From: Nitrosomonadales bacterium
GTDB taxonomy: Bacteria > Pseudomonadota > Gammaproteobacteria > Burkholderiales > Gallionellaceae
Assembly: GCA_016721605.1 (NCBI GenBank)
Contig: JADKHS010000014.1
Coordinates: 20,088 to 84,087, forward strand
Direction: 5' to 3'
DNA: 64,000 bases
Below the pieces are notes generated by a model, which was given only the letters and a program-made list of their open reading frames with translations, was not told where the DNA came from and searched no databases. Below are positions 1-9,467 of this stretch, in pieces (positions within the stretch are counted from its first letter, which is position 1; each line of letters begins with the position of its first letter). Made by a program: the position numbers and the translations under genes.

Positions 1-1
1 T

Positions 2-928
2 CAAAACGTGCAGGGGGTAATGGTACGTGGCATTTTGCCGCAGGATGAAAGCAAGGTTATAGACCTCTCCGACAAGATGAAAGCCGGTTCGCTGGAAGCC
101 TTGCAGGAAGGAAGTTTCGGCATCGTGCTGGGTTCAGATTTGGCGCACACGCTGGGGGCGCATCTGAACGACAAGGTGCTACTTATTTCTCCTCAGGGGC
201 AGGTCACGCCTGCTGGGATGGTACCGCGCCTCAAGCAATTCCGCGTAGTCGGCATTTTTGAGATCGGTATGGCACCCTATGACAATACGCTGGCACTGAT
301 CCACCTTAATGACGCGCAGAAACTCTATCAAATGGGTAGTGCAATAAGCGGCATAAGCGCGCGTCTGCATGACCTCGATCTGGCTCCACAAGTGGCCATC
401 GAGATACAGCGTGTCTTGCCGCGCAATACCTATGTTAGCGACTGGACGCGCCAGCACTCAAATTATTTCCGCGCAGTGCAGATCGAAAAGAAAATGATGT
501 TTATCATTCTCTCACTTATCGTGGCGGTAGCCGCATTCAACATTGTCTCCACGCTGGTAATGGCGGTTACCGACAAACAAGCCGACATTGCTATCCTGCG
601 CACGCTCGGTGCTTCACCCTCCAGCATCATGAAAATCTTCATTGTACAAGGCGCCCTGATTGGCCTGATCGGCTCGGTACTCGGCGTTGGAGGAGGTGTG
701 CTGCTAAGCCTCAACATCGACACTGTGGTGCCGTTTATAGAACGACTGCTGGGCATGCACTTCCTCTCCAAGGAAGTATATTTCATCAACGAGCTGCCTT
801 CTGATTTACAGCGCGGCGATGTGCTGGTCGTGGCATGTTTCTCCTTTCTCATCAGCCTACTTGCCACGCTCTATCCAAGTTGGCGCGCATCCAGAACACA
901 ACCGGCGGAGGCGCTACGCTATGAGTGA
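2..928 (+). CDS. lolC: LolC/LolE-family lipoprotein-releasing permease, 5' end outside window
   Basis: C-terminal part of the inner-membrane permease of the LolCDE exporter, which releases lipoproteins from the inner membrane to the carrier LolA. The frame is already open at base 2, so the true start lies upstream of the window and the GTG at 8 is only an internal codon. About 309 residues are present: part of the periplasmic domain, then three membrane segments around window residues 165-190, 210-240 and 275-295, ending in the family-typical RTQPAEALRYE. It overlaps lolD by 8 bp (ATGAGTGA), which supports coupled translation. LolC and LolE cannot be separated firmly without the N-terminus. 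Confidence 0.9.
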   Translation, partial: QNVQGVMVRGILPQDESKVIDLSDKMKAGSLEALQEGSFGIVLGSDLAHTLGAHLNDKVLLISPQGQVTPAGMVPRLKQFRVVGIFEIGMAPYDNTLALIHLNDAQKLYQMGSAISGISARLHDLDLAPQVAIEIQRVLPRNTYVSDWTRQHSNYFRAVQIEKKMMFIILSLIVAVAAFNIVSTLVMAVTDKQADIAILRTLGASPSSIMKIFIVQGALIGLIGSVLGVGGGVLLSLNIDTVVPFIERLLGMHFLSKEVYFINELPSDLQRGDVLVVACFSFLISLLATLYPSWRASRTQPAEALRYE

Positions 929-1601
929 GATGGTCATTTCCTGCCGCGACTTATGCAAAACATTTGTGCAAGGCAAACTCAATGTACCCGTGCTTAACGG
1001 CGTTAACATTGACGTCATGCGTGGCGAACGTATCGCCATCGTAGGCAGCTCCGGCTCCGGCAAAAGCACCCTCCTTCACTTGCTCGGTGGATTGGATAAG
1101 GCCAGCGGCGGCAGCGTCGCCCTTCTCGGCCACGATGTGCAAGCCATGAATGAAGCAGAGCGCGGTACTCTGCGCAACCGGGCGCTAGGTTTTGTGTACC
1201 AGTTCCATCATCTGCTAGCGGAATTCACCGCATTAGAAAATGTTGCCATGCCACTACTGATCCGTGGCATGAAGCGCAGTGAAACAGACCCGATTGCCGC
1301 GCGTATGCTGGGGCTGGTAGGTCTCGCGCACCGTACGGAACATCTACCCGCCGAGCTTTCCGGTGGTGAACGCCAGCGTGTCGCCGTAGCGCGCGCGTTA
1401 GTCACTGAGCCAGCCTGCGTATTGGCAGACGAGCCTACCGGAAATCTGGACCGCGCCAGTGCGCAAGCATTATTTGAACTGATGCAAGAACTTAATTCCA
1501 AGCTTAATACCAGCTTTATTGTAGTCACCCACGACTTGGAGCTAGCGGGGAAAATGCAGCGTCAACTTCGCCTGATGGATGGAATGCTGCACGAAGCGTA
1601 A
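921..1601 (+). CDS. lolD: LolD, ATPase of the lipoprotein-releasing ABC transporter
   Basis: Cytoplasmic ATPase that powers extraction of lipoproteins by LolC/LolE. The 226-residue protein has a Walker A GSSGSGKST near residue 42, signature LSGGERQR near residue 146, and Walker B VLADEPTGNLD followed by a D-loop and the switch histidine (VVTHD). I chose the ATG at 921, which overlaps the lolC stop, over the longer in-frame start at 819 because MSEMVISCRDLCKTF matches the usual LolD N-terminus and the longer form would run far into lolC. Length is normal for the family (about 225-235). Confidence 0.95.
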   Translation: MSEMVISCRDLCKTFVQGKLNVPVLNGVNIDVMRGERIAIVGSSGSGKSTLLHLLGGLDKASGGSVALLGHDVQAMNEAERGTLRNRALGFVYQFHHLLAEFTALENVAMPLLIRGMKRSETDPIAARMLGLVGLAHRTEHLPAELSGGERQRVAVARALVTEPACVLADEPTGNLDRASAQALFELMQELNSKLNTSFIVVTHDLELAGKMQRQLRLMDGMLHEA

Positions 1602-1667
1602 TTGCCGCAGAGGCCGTTGTCACAATACGGTTTGTATGATGATTGCGTTATTTTGTTTTAGTAGAAA

Positions 1668-1700
1668 ATAACAAGGCCAGCATTAAGCTGGCCTTGTTAT
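1668..1700. terminator. Intrinsic, probably bidirectional terminator between convergent genes
   Basis: A 13-bp perfect stem (ATAACAAGGCCAG / CTGGCCTTGTTAT) with a 7-nt loop lies between lolD and the convergent small secreted-protein gene. On the minus strand the stem is followed by a T-rich stretch, so it should work best for the 1743-2084 gene. On the plus strand no good T-tract follows. Confidence 0.7.
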
Positions 1701-1742
1701 GCTAAATGAATTTGTTCATTCATTGTTACTAAACGTAGTTTA

Positions 1743-2084
1743 CTACCTCCCCATGGGATAACGCTCTTGTGAGCTCATTCCTGGATTTCCCAATTGATTG
1801 AACGGTCCATTAGGCCCAGACTGAACGATATTGGTTTGATTGGAAACATGGGAATAACGGTAATGTGCAGGCGGTTCGTTTTGAATTTCAAATCCGGCTG
1901 CACTTGGCTGAACACGGCCATCTGCGCCCATAGGCTGGACTCTGCCACCAGAGGGACCATAGGATATCCCAGTGTTGGTAGATACACCAGAGGCAGTAAC
2001 ACCAGTCATGTTATCAGCTTGCGCCAAGGATGCACCCAATGCAAAACAGGACATGATTGTGATATTTATAAGACTCTTTTTCAT
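1743..2084 (-). CDS. Small secreted protein of unknown function
   Basis: I do not recognise this 113-residue protein. It begins with a clear signal peptide: MKKS, a hydrophobic stretch, then an AQA-D cleavage context at about residue 23. The mature part is low complexity, rich in Gly, Asn, Pro, Ser and Gln, has no cysteine, and contains the pentapeptide GRVQP twice seven residues apart (GRVQPMGAD then GRVQPS). It is monocistronic, convergent with lolD, and followed by its own hairpin terminator. Likely periplasmic or exported. Confidence 0.7.
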   Translation of the reverse strand: MKKSLINITIMSCFALGASLAQADNMTGVTASGVSTNTGISYGPSGGRVQPMGADGRVQPSAAGFEIQNEPPAHYRYSHVSNQTNIVQSGPNGPFNQLGNPGMSSQERYPMGR

Positions 2085-2458
2085 GAAAAGCTCCTAAATA
2101 TAGAGTTGGAAGGATAGTAATATAGGATCAAGGTCACCTTGACCTGCGTATAGTACCAGTTAACCGAAGGGTGTAAATAGTTTTATGTAAAGGGTCTTTT
2201 TTTGAAAGTTATCAGCTACCCAAAAAAAGCTTTATTTGACCAATTTGAAGCATTGAAACGCTAATGATTTAGAGGTTTTTAGCCTAAGCCGGATACATCA
2301 GGCCGTCTATTATCTAAAGATCAGGCTGGTTATGTACCCAAATTTCATACCTTGGAATATCATTCATCGCCTAGCAGCCTGTCGGACTTTCCCCCATTAA
2401 AAAATAACAAATTGCAAGTATAAAATGGTAAAGTTTTAACTGTTAATCAATAAGTTGA
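2085..2458. other. Intergenic region with IS left end
   Basis: No gene was seen. The stretch is AT-rich and holds the upstream region of the small secreted protein and, from 2365, the left inverted end of the IS1182-like element. Confidence 0.5.
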
Positions 2459-3796
2459 ATGGCATTCTATGAGTCGCTTCAAGCCGATAAACGTGACATG
2501 AACTACCTGTTTCCGCCTTCGATGAACGACTGGCTACCGGAACATCACTTAGCGCGATTTATCGTTGAGATTGTCGAGCAACTGGACTTGAAGGCTATGG
2601 AACGCCTACGGCACAAGCGGAAGTGCCCCGTTCCACCCCCATTGCTTGTCCATACTGGTTTACGGCTATGCCACAGGCGTGTTTTCCAGTCGCAAACTGG
2701 AGAACGCCACCTACGACTCGGTTGCATTTCGTTTTGTGGCTGCGGACGAACATCCGGATCACGATACGCTGAACACTTTTCGCAAACGCTTCCTGAAGAG
2801 ATCGGGGCTCATGGTGCAAATACTGATGATCGCCCGCACGCTGGGCGTGCTCAATCTCGGCAACATTGCGCTGGATGGCAGTAAGTTCAAAGCCAACCAT
2901 CCCGACATAGTGCCTTGAGTTATGGGCACATCAAGAACTGGAAGAACAACTGCAAGGCGAGGTCAGGAAGCTTATGGAGCTGGCCGAAGCGGCGGACAAC
3001 GAGAAGATACCGGTTGGCATGAACCTGCCCGACGGATCGCCCGCCGCGAAGATCGCATCAAAGCAATCACCGAGGCTAAAATCAAGATTGAAGATCGTGC
3101 CAAAGAACGGTTTGAACAGGAACAGTCCGAGTATCAAGATAAGCTGGGCAAGCGCGAAGCAAAGGCAAAAGAAAGCGGACATAAACCTCGCGGCAAATCG
3201 CCTGTTCCGCCCGTGGAGGGCGCGCAAGACAAAGACCAGATCAATCTCACCGACGAAGAATCACGCATCATGCAAACGGCGGGTGGCGGATACGGGCTAC
3301 TTCTCCAAGGCCAACGTCAACATTTGTTGTGAGCGGCAAATCACCCCGCTGATTGCGCTGAGTCGTGAGGAACATCACCCTGATCCACTGACACGCTTTA
3401 CCGAACCACCGCCGCTGAAAGAAGACGCTACGGAGGTAGAAAAGATGCGCCATTTGCTCCTGACAATGGCGGGTCGGGCGCTCTATGCGAAACGCAAATG
3501 CACGGTGGAGCCGGTGTTTGGTATCATCAAAGCGATATTGGGATTCCGTCAATTCTCACTGCGGGGTTTGGAAAACGTCAAAGGCGAGTTGAATCTGGTC
3601 TCGATGGCGTGGAATTTGAAGCGAATGTTTGTATTGGCAGGGTGATTGATTGCCGTAGAGGTGATATTTACTACAGCAATGGGCATTTCTGAGAAGCTGA
3701 AAATTCAATTTATGAAATTATGATCAAATCCATCCGGCAATATATACCAGGTGGCTGGCAAAATTAACGGGTAGCCCGACAGGCTGCTAGGCGATG
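2365..3796. mobile_element. IS1182-like insertion sequence, decayed
   Basis: Perfect 21-bp inverted sequences lie at 2365-2385 and 3776-3796 and bracket a single transposase relic. Inside them CTAG occurs at 2371-2374 and 3787-3790. With CTAG as target duplication, the IS proper is about 2375-3786, starting CAGCCTGTCGG, and the original target was the 16-bp palindrome CATCGCCTAGGCGATG. Insertion into a palindromic CTAG-centred site is typical of this family. The internal transposase is broken, so the copy is probably immobile. Confidence 0.8.
2459..3645 (+). pseudogene. IS1182-family transposase, frameshifted
   Basis: Family signatures appear across three frames. FPPSMNDWLPEHHLARF is at the start, then VYGYATGVFSSRKLENATYD from about 2650 with FRFVAADEHPDHDTLNTFRK and the catalytic-region IALDGSKFKA. 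A coiled, Lys/Glu-rich linker follows from 2974. The C-terminal block CTVEPVFGIIKAILGFRQF ends at 3645. At least three shifts separate these, near 2640, 2915 and 3290, plus mixed frames in the linker. An intact member would be about 400-450 residues, so the copy is nearly full length but cannot be translated as one protein. Confidence 0.85.
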
Positions 3797-3798
3797 TA

Positions 3799-4101
3799 TC
3801 ACTCGTCTTTATCCAGTTCTGCATCCCACCCCATGTGACGGGCAGTTTTTATGGCCTGAGCATACAAATGTACATGTTTTTCACGTAGATTTTCTGGCAA
3901 TCGGCTGGGCAGGTGTGCGTAAGGTTCCCAAGCGGCATAAACCTGTTCGTACAAATTTTGCATGCGTGCGGAATTCCAGCCTGCACAGGTTTCAGTTTCG
4001 GGCAAGATGCCGAATACCCAAGCGTCGCGTACGATACGCCCCAAATGGGTCAATCCGCCCTGTGCGTCATTGTCGACGCCGACATAAAGTTGTAGTGTCA
4101 T
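3799..4101 (-). CDS. Small conserved protein coupled to cbbO, function unknown
   Basis: A 100-residue acidic cytoplasmic protein with no membrane segment. Visible features are an N-terminal LYVGVDNDAQGGLTHLGRIVRDAW block and a C-terminal LREKHVHLYAQAIKTARHMGW helix. Its ATG overlaps the cbbO stop (ATGA), so it is the last gene of the RuBisCO operon. It ends only 3 bp from the flanking repeat of the IS1182-like element, which inserted just behind it. I know of small genes next to cbbO in some autotrophs but no assigned function, so this is left unnamed. Confidence 0.75.
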   Translation of the reverse strand: MTLQLYVGVDNDAQGGLTHLGRIVRDAWVFGILPETETCAGWNSARMQNLYEQVYAAWEPYAHLPSRLPENLREKHVHLYAQAIKTARHMGWDAELDKDE

Positions 4102-6436
4102 CGTGTAAGTCCTGCATAAAGTGCGGGTAATTTTTCTGGCAGCCGTTCTACATGATCCAGCACTATGTAATTTTTGGCTCCAAAAATTCGGGAAACATAT
4201 TGATCTGCTCTAGTATCAAGTGAAATACAGAAGGTGGTTATGCCAGAACGCGCCATTTCCTCTACCGCTTTTTTGGTGTCAAAACGTAAATATTGTGGGT
4301 CGCGCACATCAATGTCCGCCGGCTCGCCATCGGTAATCAGCAGTAGTAATTTTTTGGTGGATTTCTGCAATTTAAGATAATGCCCTGCGTGGCGTATTGC
4401 AGCCCCCATACGCGTGGAAAACTGCCCCCTCATACCGGCTACGAGATTTTGGAATTTCATTGTACGGTTGGTCGAAATCTTTAAAGCGAGAATACTCTAC
4501 TTTATGGCGCCCATCCGAGAAAAAGCCGTGAATTGCGAAAGGGTCACCGATTTTGTTGATTGCATCTGCGAGCAGCACGGTTGCCTGACGCTGCAAATCA
4601 AGAATGCTGTAATCTTGTCCAGCCACCTTCTCGTTGGTCGACTCGGATAAATCCAACAGCACCATCACCGAAATGTCTCGCACCTTACGCACTGAGCGCA
4701 TCATGATGCGCTGATCAGGTTGCTGCCCCATGCGAATATCGATCATGGCACGAATGGCGGCATTTATATCAACTTCGTCACCATCTTCCAGTTTGCGGAT
4801 GCGGGTCACGCCCTGTGGTTGCAGCGCATCCAGCAGAAACTTCAAGCGGTTTATAGTTCTCTTGTGTTGCAGGGTGATATCGTTAATTAGTTGCAAATCG
4901 CCTACCTTCGGCCGCTTTTCCAGCACGGTAACCCAGGAAGGACGTTCGAGCTGTATCTGATAGTCCCATTCCGAGGTAATAGTAAGGCTCGGATACAGGT
5001 TCTTTACCTTCCAGTTCGTTGAAGGATTTACCCATGTCTTCGTAGGGGAAGAGTTCGGTATCTAAAACCCAGATTTCTTCGGCATCATCGCCGGCATTTT
5101 CTACGTCTACTTCATTTGCTAATTCAACTGCGCTGACATATTTACGAACCTGTTTGGGTGCGTTATATCCAGCTGCCATTGCCTTTGTCGAAATCAAATT
5201 CTTCGAATTCCCAAATGTAACGGTTGTCGTCACGATAACAAGTAGTGAGTAAATCGCTGCGGGAGCAAAACCAATATGCTTAACCATAAATTCATGTGCT
5301 AGTTGTACCCCGATATCCCAGGAGGTTTGATTCGTGTCGAGGTGGTCTGCGGCCTTTTTGAATAATATCCGTCCTTGGTTTATCCACGGATCATCGTCAT
5401 GGTAGCTTTCGTCCAGCAGAGCGCGTGCCAGGCGATTAAGAAAATCCCCTGCGGTGCTGTTTTGCCCCGAAGTGATGGTATGGAATTGTGACCACAAATG
5501 TTTGAGCCCGGGGAATTTGCGCACAGCTAGCGTTTCAACGCGCGCGTCCTCAATCACGCTGATAACTGCCATTTGCCAAGGATTTAGCGCTTCAGCTGAG
5601 ATTGGCTCGCTGGTATAGACAATGTGAGCTGCGCAATGTGCAGCGGCAGCACGATAAACTTCCAAGCCGGGTAATTTAGTTTCGCCTACGACGAAATCAT
5701 CATAAGCATCGGGTATGTGCAGCAAATAGCCCTCGATAAAGGGTTGGTAACCTTCCCGTGTCTCAAAATCCCCAGATGTGGGTTTCATGAAAAAGTCGCG
5801 CGCCCATAATGCGCGTAGATACATGTTGATGCGGCGCTGAACATCGATAAACAATGTGCCCTTTCTTTCTTTCTGCAACATGGCCAAGGATTCTTTGGAT
5901 TGCAGGCTGAAATAACTGGCCTGCTCCGGGTAATTGGTGCGGTAAGCATGTGCCCCCCATAGTGCCCAGCGCCGTAGGCCGCCAAGGGTAAGCTGGCCGA
6001 ACAGTATTTCCAGATTTTCGAGCATCGGCCGCATACCACGCGGCGCTTGGGACACAAGGGTATTAAGGAACTGCAGATAGGAGCGGAACAAGGCTTCATC
6101 ACCGAGACGGTTAGCCGCTGTGGGTGCTGTGCTGAGCACCAGCTCGATTACTGCGCCAGAGGTTTTGGAAGCCATTGCTAGTGCATTTTGTACTAGATCA
6201 GGTATCGCATCCTCACCAATCTCTTTGGCTACTAGAGGCGCATGGTCGATCCAGGTTGCAACGAGGCTGTCATCCTTACCCAAGCTTTTTAGGGCAGAAG
6301 CGCCCTTGAGATAGTTATCCAAACCACGCGCGCTAAAGACCTTGGTCGCTTCATGCCACGCGGAACGGAGACCCTCCAGCAATGCAGGAGAGAGTGAATC
6401 AAGTAATTCTTGATAGTCTTCAAGACTGATTGACAT
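4098..6436 (-). pseudogene. cbbO: CbbO, RuBisCO activase subunit with VWA domain, two frameshifts
   Basis: CbbO partners the AAA+ motor CbbQ and targets it to inhibited form I RuBisCO. The readable extent is about 779 codons, the usual CbbO length, but in three frames. Residues 1-490 run from 6436 to about 4975. The second frame carries SEWDYQIQLERPSW and the VWA metal-site motif DLSES, to about 4460. The third frame carries GQFSTRMGAAIRHA and LLLITDGEPAD, to 4098. Each switch needs a single-base change (near CC at 4975 and an A run at 4458). The family sequence is otherwise complete, so either the gene is recently inactivated or these are sequencing indels. It sits 70 bp downstream of cbbQ. 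Confidence 0.88.
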
Positions 6437-6506
6437 GGTTACTCCGCCAGTAAAGACATTAAAGACCTGGAGGATCGGCTGCTTTGCAGCTTATCCTCCT
6501 ATGGAA

Positions 6507-7310
6507 TTAAAAGAACGTAGTCACCGCGGCATCCAGCGCATCGCGCATGTCGGGGTCATCGGTGATGGGTCGCACCAGCGCTACACGGCAAGCTTTAACC
6601 GGATCGACACCAGTAGCGATAAGGCTACCTGCATAAATCAGCATACGGGTTGAGATCCCCTCGTCCAGTCCATGACCTTTCAGGTTGCGTGCACGCTCGG
6701 CGATGGAAACCAGCTTGCCGGCGATTTCGGGCGTAACGTTGGTTTCATGAGAAACAATTTCGGTTTCAATATTGTGGTCGGGATAGTTGAAGTCGAGGCC
6801 ACCGAAACGTTGCTTAGTCGACTGCTTCAGATCCTTCATTAAACTTTGATAGCCAGGATTGTAGGAAATCACCAGTTGAAAATCAGGGTGTGCATGCACC
6901 AGTTCGCCTTTTTTTTCTAGTGGAAGTACGCGGCGATTGTCGGTCAATGGGTGGATAACCACAGTGGTATCCTGACGTGCCTCGACTACTTCGTCGAGAT
7001 AACAAATCGCGCCATAGCGTGCGGCGATGGCCAAAGGGCCGTCTTGCCAGCGGGTGCCGTTGGCGTCGAGCAAAAAACGCCCAACTAAATCAGAGGCAGT
7101 CATATCTTCGTTGCAAGCTACAGTAATCAGGGGCTTGCCCAGCTTCCATGCCATGTGCTCAACAAAGCGGGTTTTGCCACAGCCGGTAGGGCCTTTCAGC
7201 ATCATGGGCATGCGTACGGAATAGGCTGCCTCATACAACTCAATTTCGTCTGAGAGGGGGCGATAGTAAGGTTCTTGTTTAATCCTGTATTGCTCGATGA
7301 TGTCGCTCAT
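6507..7310 (-). CDS. cbbQ: CbbQ, AAA+ RuBisCO activase motor
   Basis: MoxR-type AAA+ ATPase of 267 residues that, as a hexamer with CbbO, removes inhibitory sugar phosphates from form I RuBisCO. It has Walker A GPTGCGKTR near residue 40, Walker B AICYLDEV near residue 100, and a sensor-type SYNPGYQS near residue 150, followed by the family block LKQSTKQRFGGLDFNYP. A ribosome site (AAGGTGG) precedes the ATG at 7310. It lies between cbbS and cbbO on the same strand, the arrangement of Q-type form IA clusters without carboxysomes. Confidence 0.95.
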   Translation of the reverse strand: MSDIIEQYRIKQEPYYRPLSDEIELYEAAYSVRMPMMLKGPTGCGKTRFVEHMAWKLGKPLITVACNEDMTASDLVGRFLLDANGTRWQDGPLAIAARYGAICYLDEVVEARQDTTVVIHPLTDNRRVLPLEKKGELVHAHPDFQLVISYNPGYQSLMKDLKQSTKQRFGGLDFNYPDHNIETEIVSHETNVTPEIAGKLVSIAERARNLKGHGLDEGISTRMLIYAGSLIATGVDPVKACRVALVRPITDDPDMRDALDAAVTTFF

Positions 7311-7467
7311 TTTGATTCCACCTTTATTAATCGTTTTTAACCCAGGGGAGAAAATGCCCGCTTACTGGCAGTCACTTGCGTCCATGTGCTAAAAAATAAA
7401 TTTGACGAGGCTAAAAAATTTCCTGCCGCCTGCTTGCTATATTGCAGGCGGCAGGAAAAATACTACT

Positions 7468-7824
7468 TTATACAGTTTTACCGCGGAAAATCACCATCGC
7501 CGCGCCTTGCGATTGGTTGAAATTATTGTAACCAACCAGGCGTACGTGGTTGTTTGGATTCGCTTTGCGGCAGGCTTCGGCTTCAGCGATTACCTTGTCC
7601 ACATCGGTTTCACCAAACATCGGCAATTTCCACATATACCAATAGTAGTCCATCAGGTATTCCGGCTCGGTATGTTCAATTGCAGGGTTCCAGCCTTTGG
7701 AAACCAGATATGTCACCTGTTTCCTGATTTCATCCGCAGTCATGGCAGGCAAATAGGAGAAAGTCTCGAACTTGCGGCTAGCCGGGTCGCTTAAACGCGA
7801 TTTGTAATCCATTACTTCACTCAT
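7468..7824 (-). CDS. cbbS: RuBisCO small subunit, form IA
   Basis: 118-residue small subunit that caps the L8 core of RuBisCO. Diagnostic stretches are FETFSYLPAMTADEIRKQV, the WYMWKLPMFGE block and the C-terminal NNHVRLVGYNNF. The length and the long N-terminus match non-carboxysomal form IA proteins. A ribosome site (AAAGGAG) precedes ATG 7824. It is 62 bp downstream of cbbL on the same strand and surely cotranscribed. Confidence 0.97.
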   Translation of the reverse strand: MSEVMDYKSRLSDPASRKFETFSYLPAMTADEIRKQVTYLVSKGWNPAIEHTEPEYLMDYYWYMWKLPMFGETDVDKVIAEAEACRKANPNNHVRLVGYNNFNQSQGAAMVIFRGKTV

Positions 7825-7886
7825 GATTTACTCCTTTTATTTAGTTATAGGGGGCAGACTGCAGCCTGCAACCCGCTACTATTTAA

Positions 7887-9308
7887 TTACTTGTGAGCCA
7901 CGTCCAGCTTGTCGACGGTGTCAAACTCGAACTTGATCTCTTTCCAGGTTTCCATGGCTATCTTCAGCTCAGGGCTGTGTGCAGCGGCCTTGGTCAGGAT
8001 GGCTTTACCTTCTTTTTCGATGGCAATTCCTTCGTTACGGGCTGCTACGCAAGCTTCCAGAGCCACGCGGTTAGCTGCGGCACCTGCGGCGTTACCCCAT
8101 GGATGGCCCAGTGTTCCGCCACCAAACTGAAGAACGGAATCATCGCCGAAGATGGCTACCAGCGCTGGCATGTGCCATACGTGGATACCACCAGAGGCAA
8201 CTGGAATCACGCCTGGCATGGAGCCCCAGTCCTGATCAAAGAAGATACCGCGATTGCGGTCTTCCTTGATGAATTCATCGCGCATGATGTCGATCCAGCC
8301 AAGTGTTGCTTCACGATCGCCTTCCAGTTTCCCTACAACGGTGCCGGAGTGCAGGTGGTCACCACCGGAAAGACGCAAAACTTTTGCCAGTACGCGGAAG
8401 TGGATACCATGGTGCGGGTTGCGGTCAAGTACGGCGTGCATGGCACGGTGGATGTGTAACAGCATGCCGTTTTTACGGCACCAGTTAGCCAGGCCAGTGT
8501 TAGCGGTTAAGCCACCAGTTAGGTAGTCATGCATAATGATGGGCGCGCCGATTTCTTTGGCAAACTCAGCACGCTCGTACATCATTTCAGGCGTTGGAGC
8601 GGTAACGTTTAGGTAGTGTCCCTTGCGCTCGCCAGTTTCGCGTTCGGCCTTTAATGTTGCATTGTGTACAAACTCAAAACGATCACGCCAGCGCATAAAC
8701 GGTTGGCTGTTCACGTTTTCATCGTCTTTGGTGAAATCCAGACCACCGCGCAAGCATTCGTAGACGGCACGGCCATAATTCTTGGCGGATAGACCCAGCT
8801 TGGGTTTAATGGTGCAGCCCAGCAACGGACGGCCATATTTGTTCATCTTGTCGCGCTCAACTTGAATACCTTGAGGTGGCCCCCCGCAGGTTTTCACATA
8901 AGCAATCGGGAAGCGGACATCTTCGAGACGCAGGGCGCGCAGCGCCTTAAATCCGAATACGTTACCGACCAGTGAAGTCAGTACGTTGACCACTGAACCT
9001 TCTTCAAACAGATCAATTGGATAGGCGACAAAGGCAAAGAAACAGGTATCATCACCAGGAACGTCTTCGATGCGATAAGCGCGACCTTTGTAATAGTCCA
9101 GATCGGTCAATAGATCGGTCCATACTGTGGTCCAAGTACCAGTAGAAGATTCGGCGGCAACGGCAGCGGCCAATTCTTCACGGGGCACCCCAGGTTGCGG
9201 AGTGATTTTAAAACAGGCTAGGATATCGGTATCCAGCGGGGTATATTCTGGCGTCCAGTATGTTTGCCTGTACTCTTTCACACCGGCGTTGTAGGTCTTG
9301 ACTGCCAT
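7887..9308 (-). CDS. cbbL: RuBisCO large subunit, form IA
   Basis: Catalytic subunit that carboxylates ribulose-1,5-bisphosphate, the CO2-fixing step of the Calvin cycle. The 473-residue protein is intact. GCTIKPKLGLS carries the catalytic lysine, GGLDFTKDDENVNSQPF the carbamylated lysine and metal ligands, HIHRAMHA and SGGDHLHSGTVVGKLEG the later active-site loops. I chose ATG 9308 (MAVKTYNAG) over the in-frame ATG at 9329 because it has the ribosome site AAGGAG seven bases upstream and matches the family start. First gene of the minus-strand cbbLSQO operon, divergent from cbbR. Confidence 0.98.
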   Translation of the reverse strand: MAVKTYNAGVKEYRQTYWTPEYTPLDTDILACFKITPQPGVPREELAAAVAAESSTGTWTTVWTDLLTDLDYYKGRAYRIEDVPGDDTCFFAFVAYPIDLFEEGSVVNVLTSLVGNVFGFKALRALRLEDVRFPIAYVKTCGGPPQGIQVERDKMNKYGRPLLGCTIKPKLGLSAKNYGRAVYECLRGGLDFTKDDENVNSQPFMRWRDRFEFVHNATLKAERETGERKGHYLNVTAPTPEMMYERAEFAKEIGAPIIMHDYLTGGLTANTGLANWCRKNGMLLHIHRAMHAVLDRNPHHGIHFRVLAKVLRLSGGDHLHSGTVVGKLEGDREATLGWIDIMRDEFIKEDRNRGIFFDQDWGSMPGVIPVASGGIHVWHMPALVAIFGDDSVLQFGGGTLGHPWGNAAGAAANRVALEACVAARNEGIAIEKEGKAILTKAAAHSPELKIAMETWKEIKFEFDTVDKLDVAHK

Positions 9309-9467
9309 TGCAGGCTCCTTAGGTTTCAAGTTAAACGGTTACTGATCTTTTTGATCAGCTTCTAGCTCATTTGAGCGTGATGGAACTATACGTAAGCACA
9401 GTCATAAATAATAATTGTATTTTTTAATAAAAATGATAGATTATCGTCTATGCTAGATAGAGTGAAT
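9309..9467. promoter_or_regulatory. Divergent cbbL/cbbR control region
   Basis: The 159-bp gap between cbbL and cbbR should hold the cbbL promoter and CbbR operator, as in other autotrophs. Visible structures are the inverted repeats CTGATC-TTTTT-GATCAG (9342-9358) and GCTCA-TT-TGAGC (9365-9376), both in the cbbL leader, and an AT-rich block at 9402-9450 with several T-N11-A matches that suit a LysR-type regulator. The exact promoter hexamers could not be fixed by eye. Confidence 0.5.

Noticed and set aside
4098..6436. Programmed frameshifting in cbbO
   Set aside because: No slippery heptamer or downstream pseudoknot is apparent at either switch point, and CbbO is known as a single-frame protein. 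Indels are the simpler reading.
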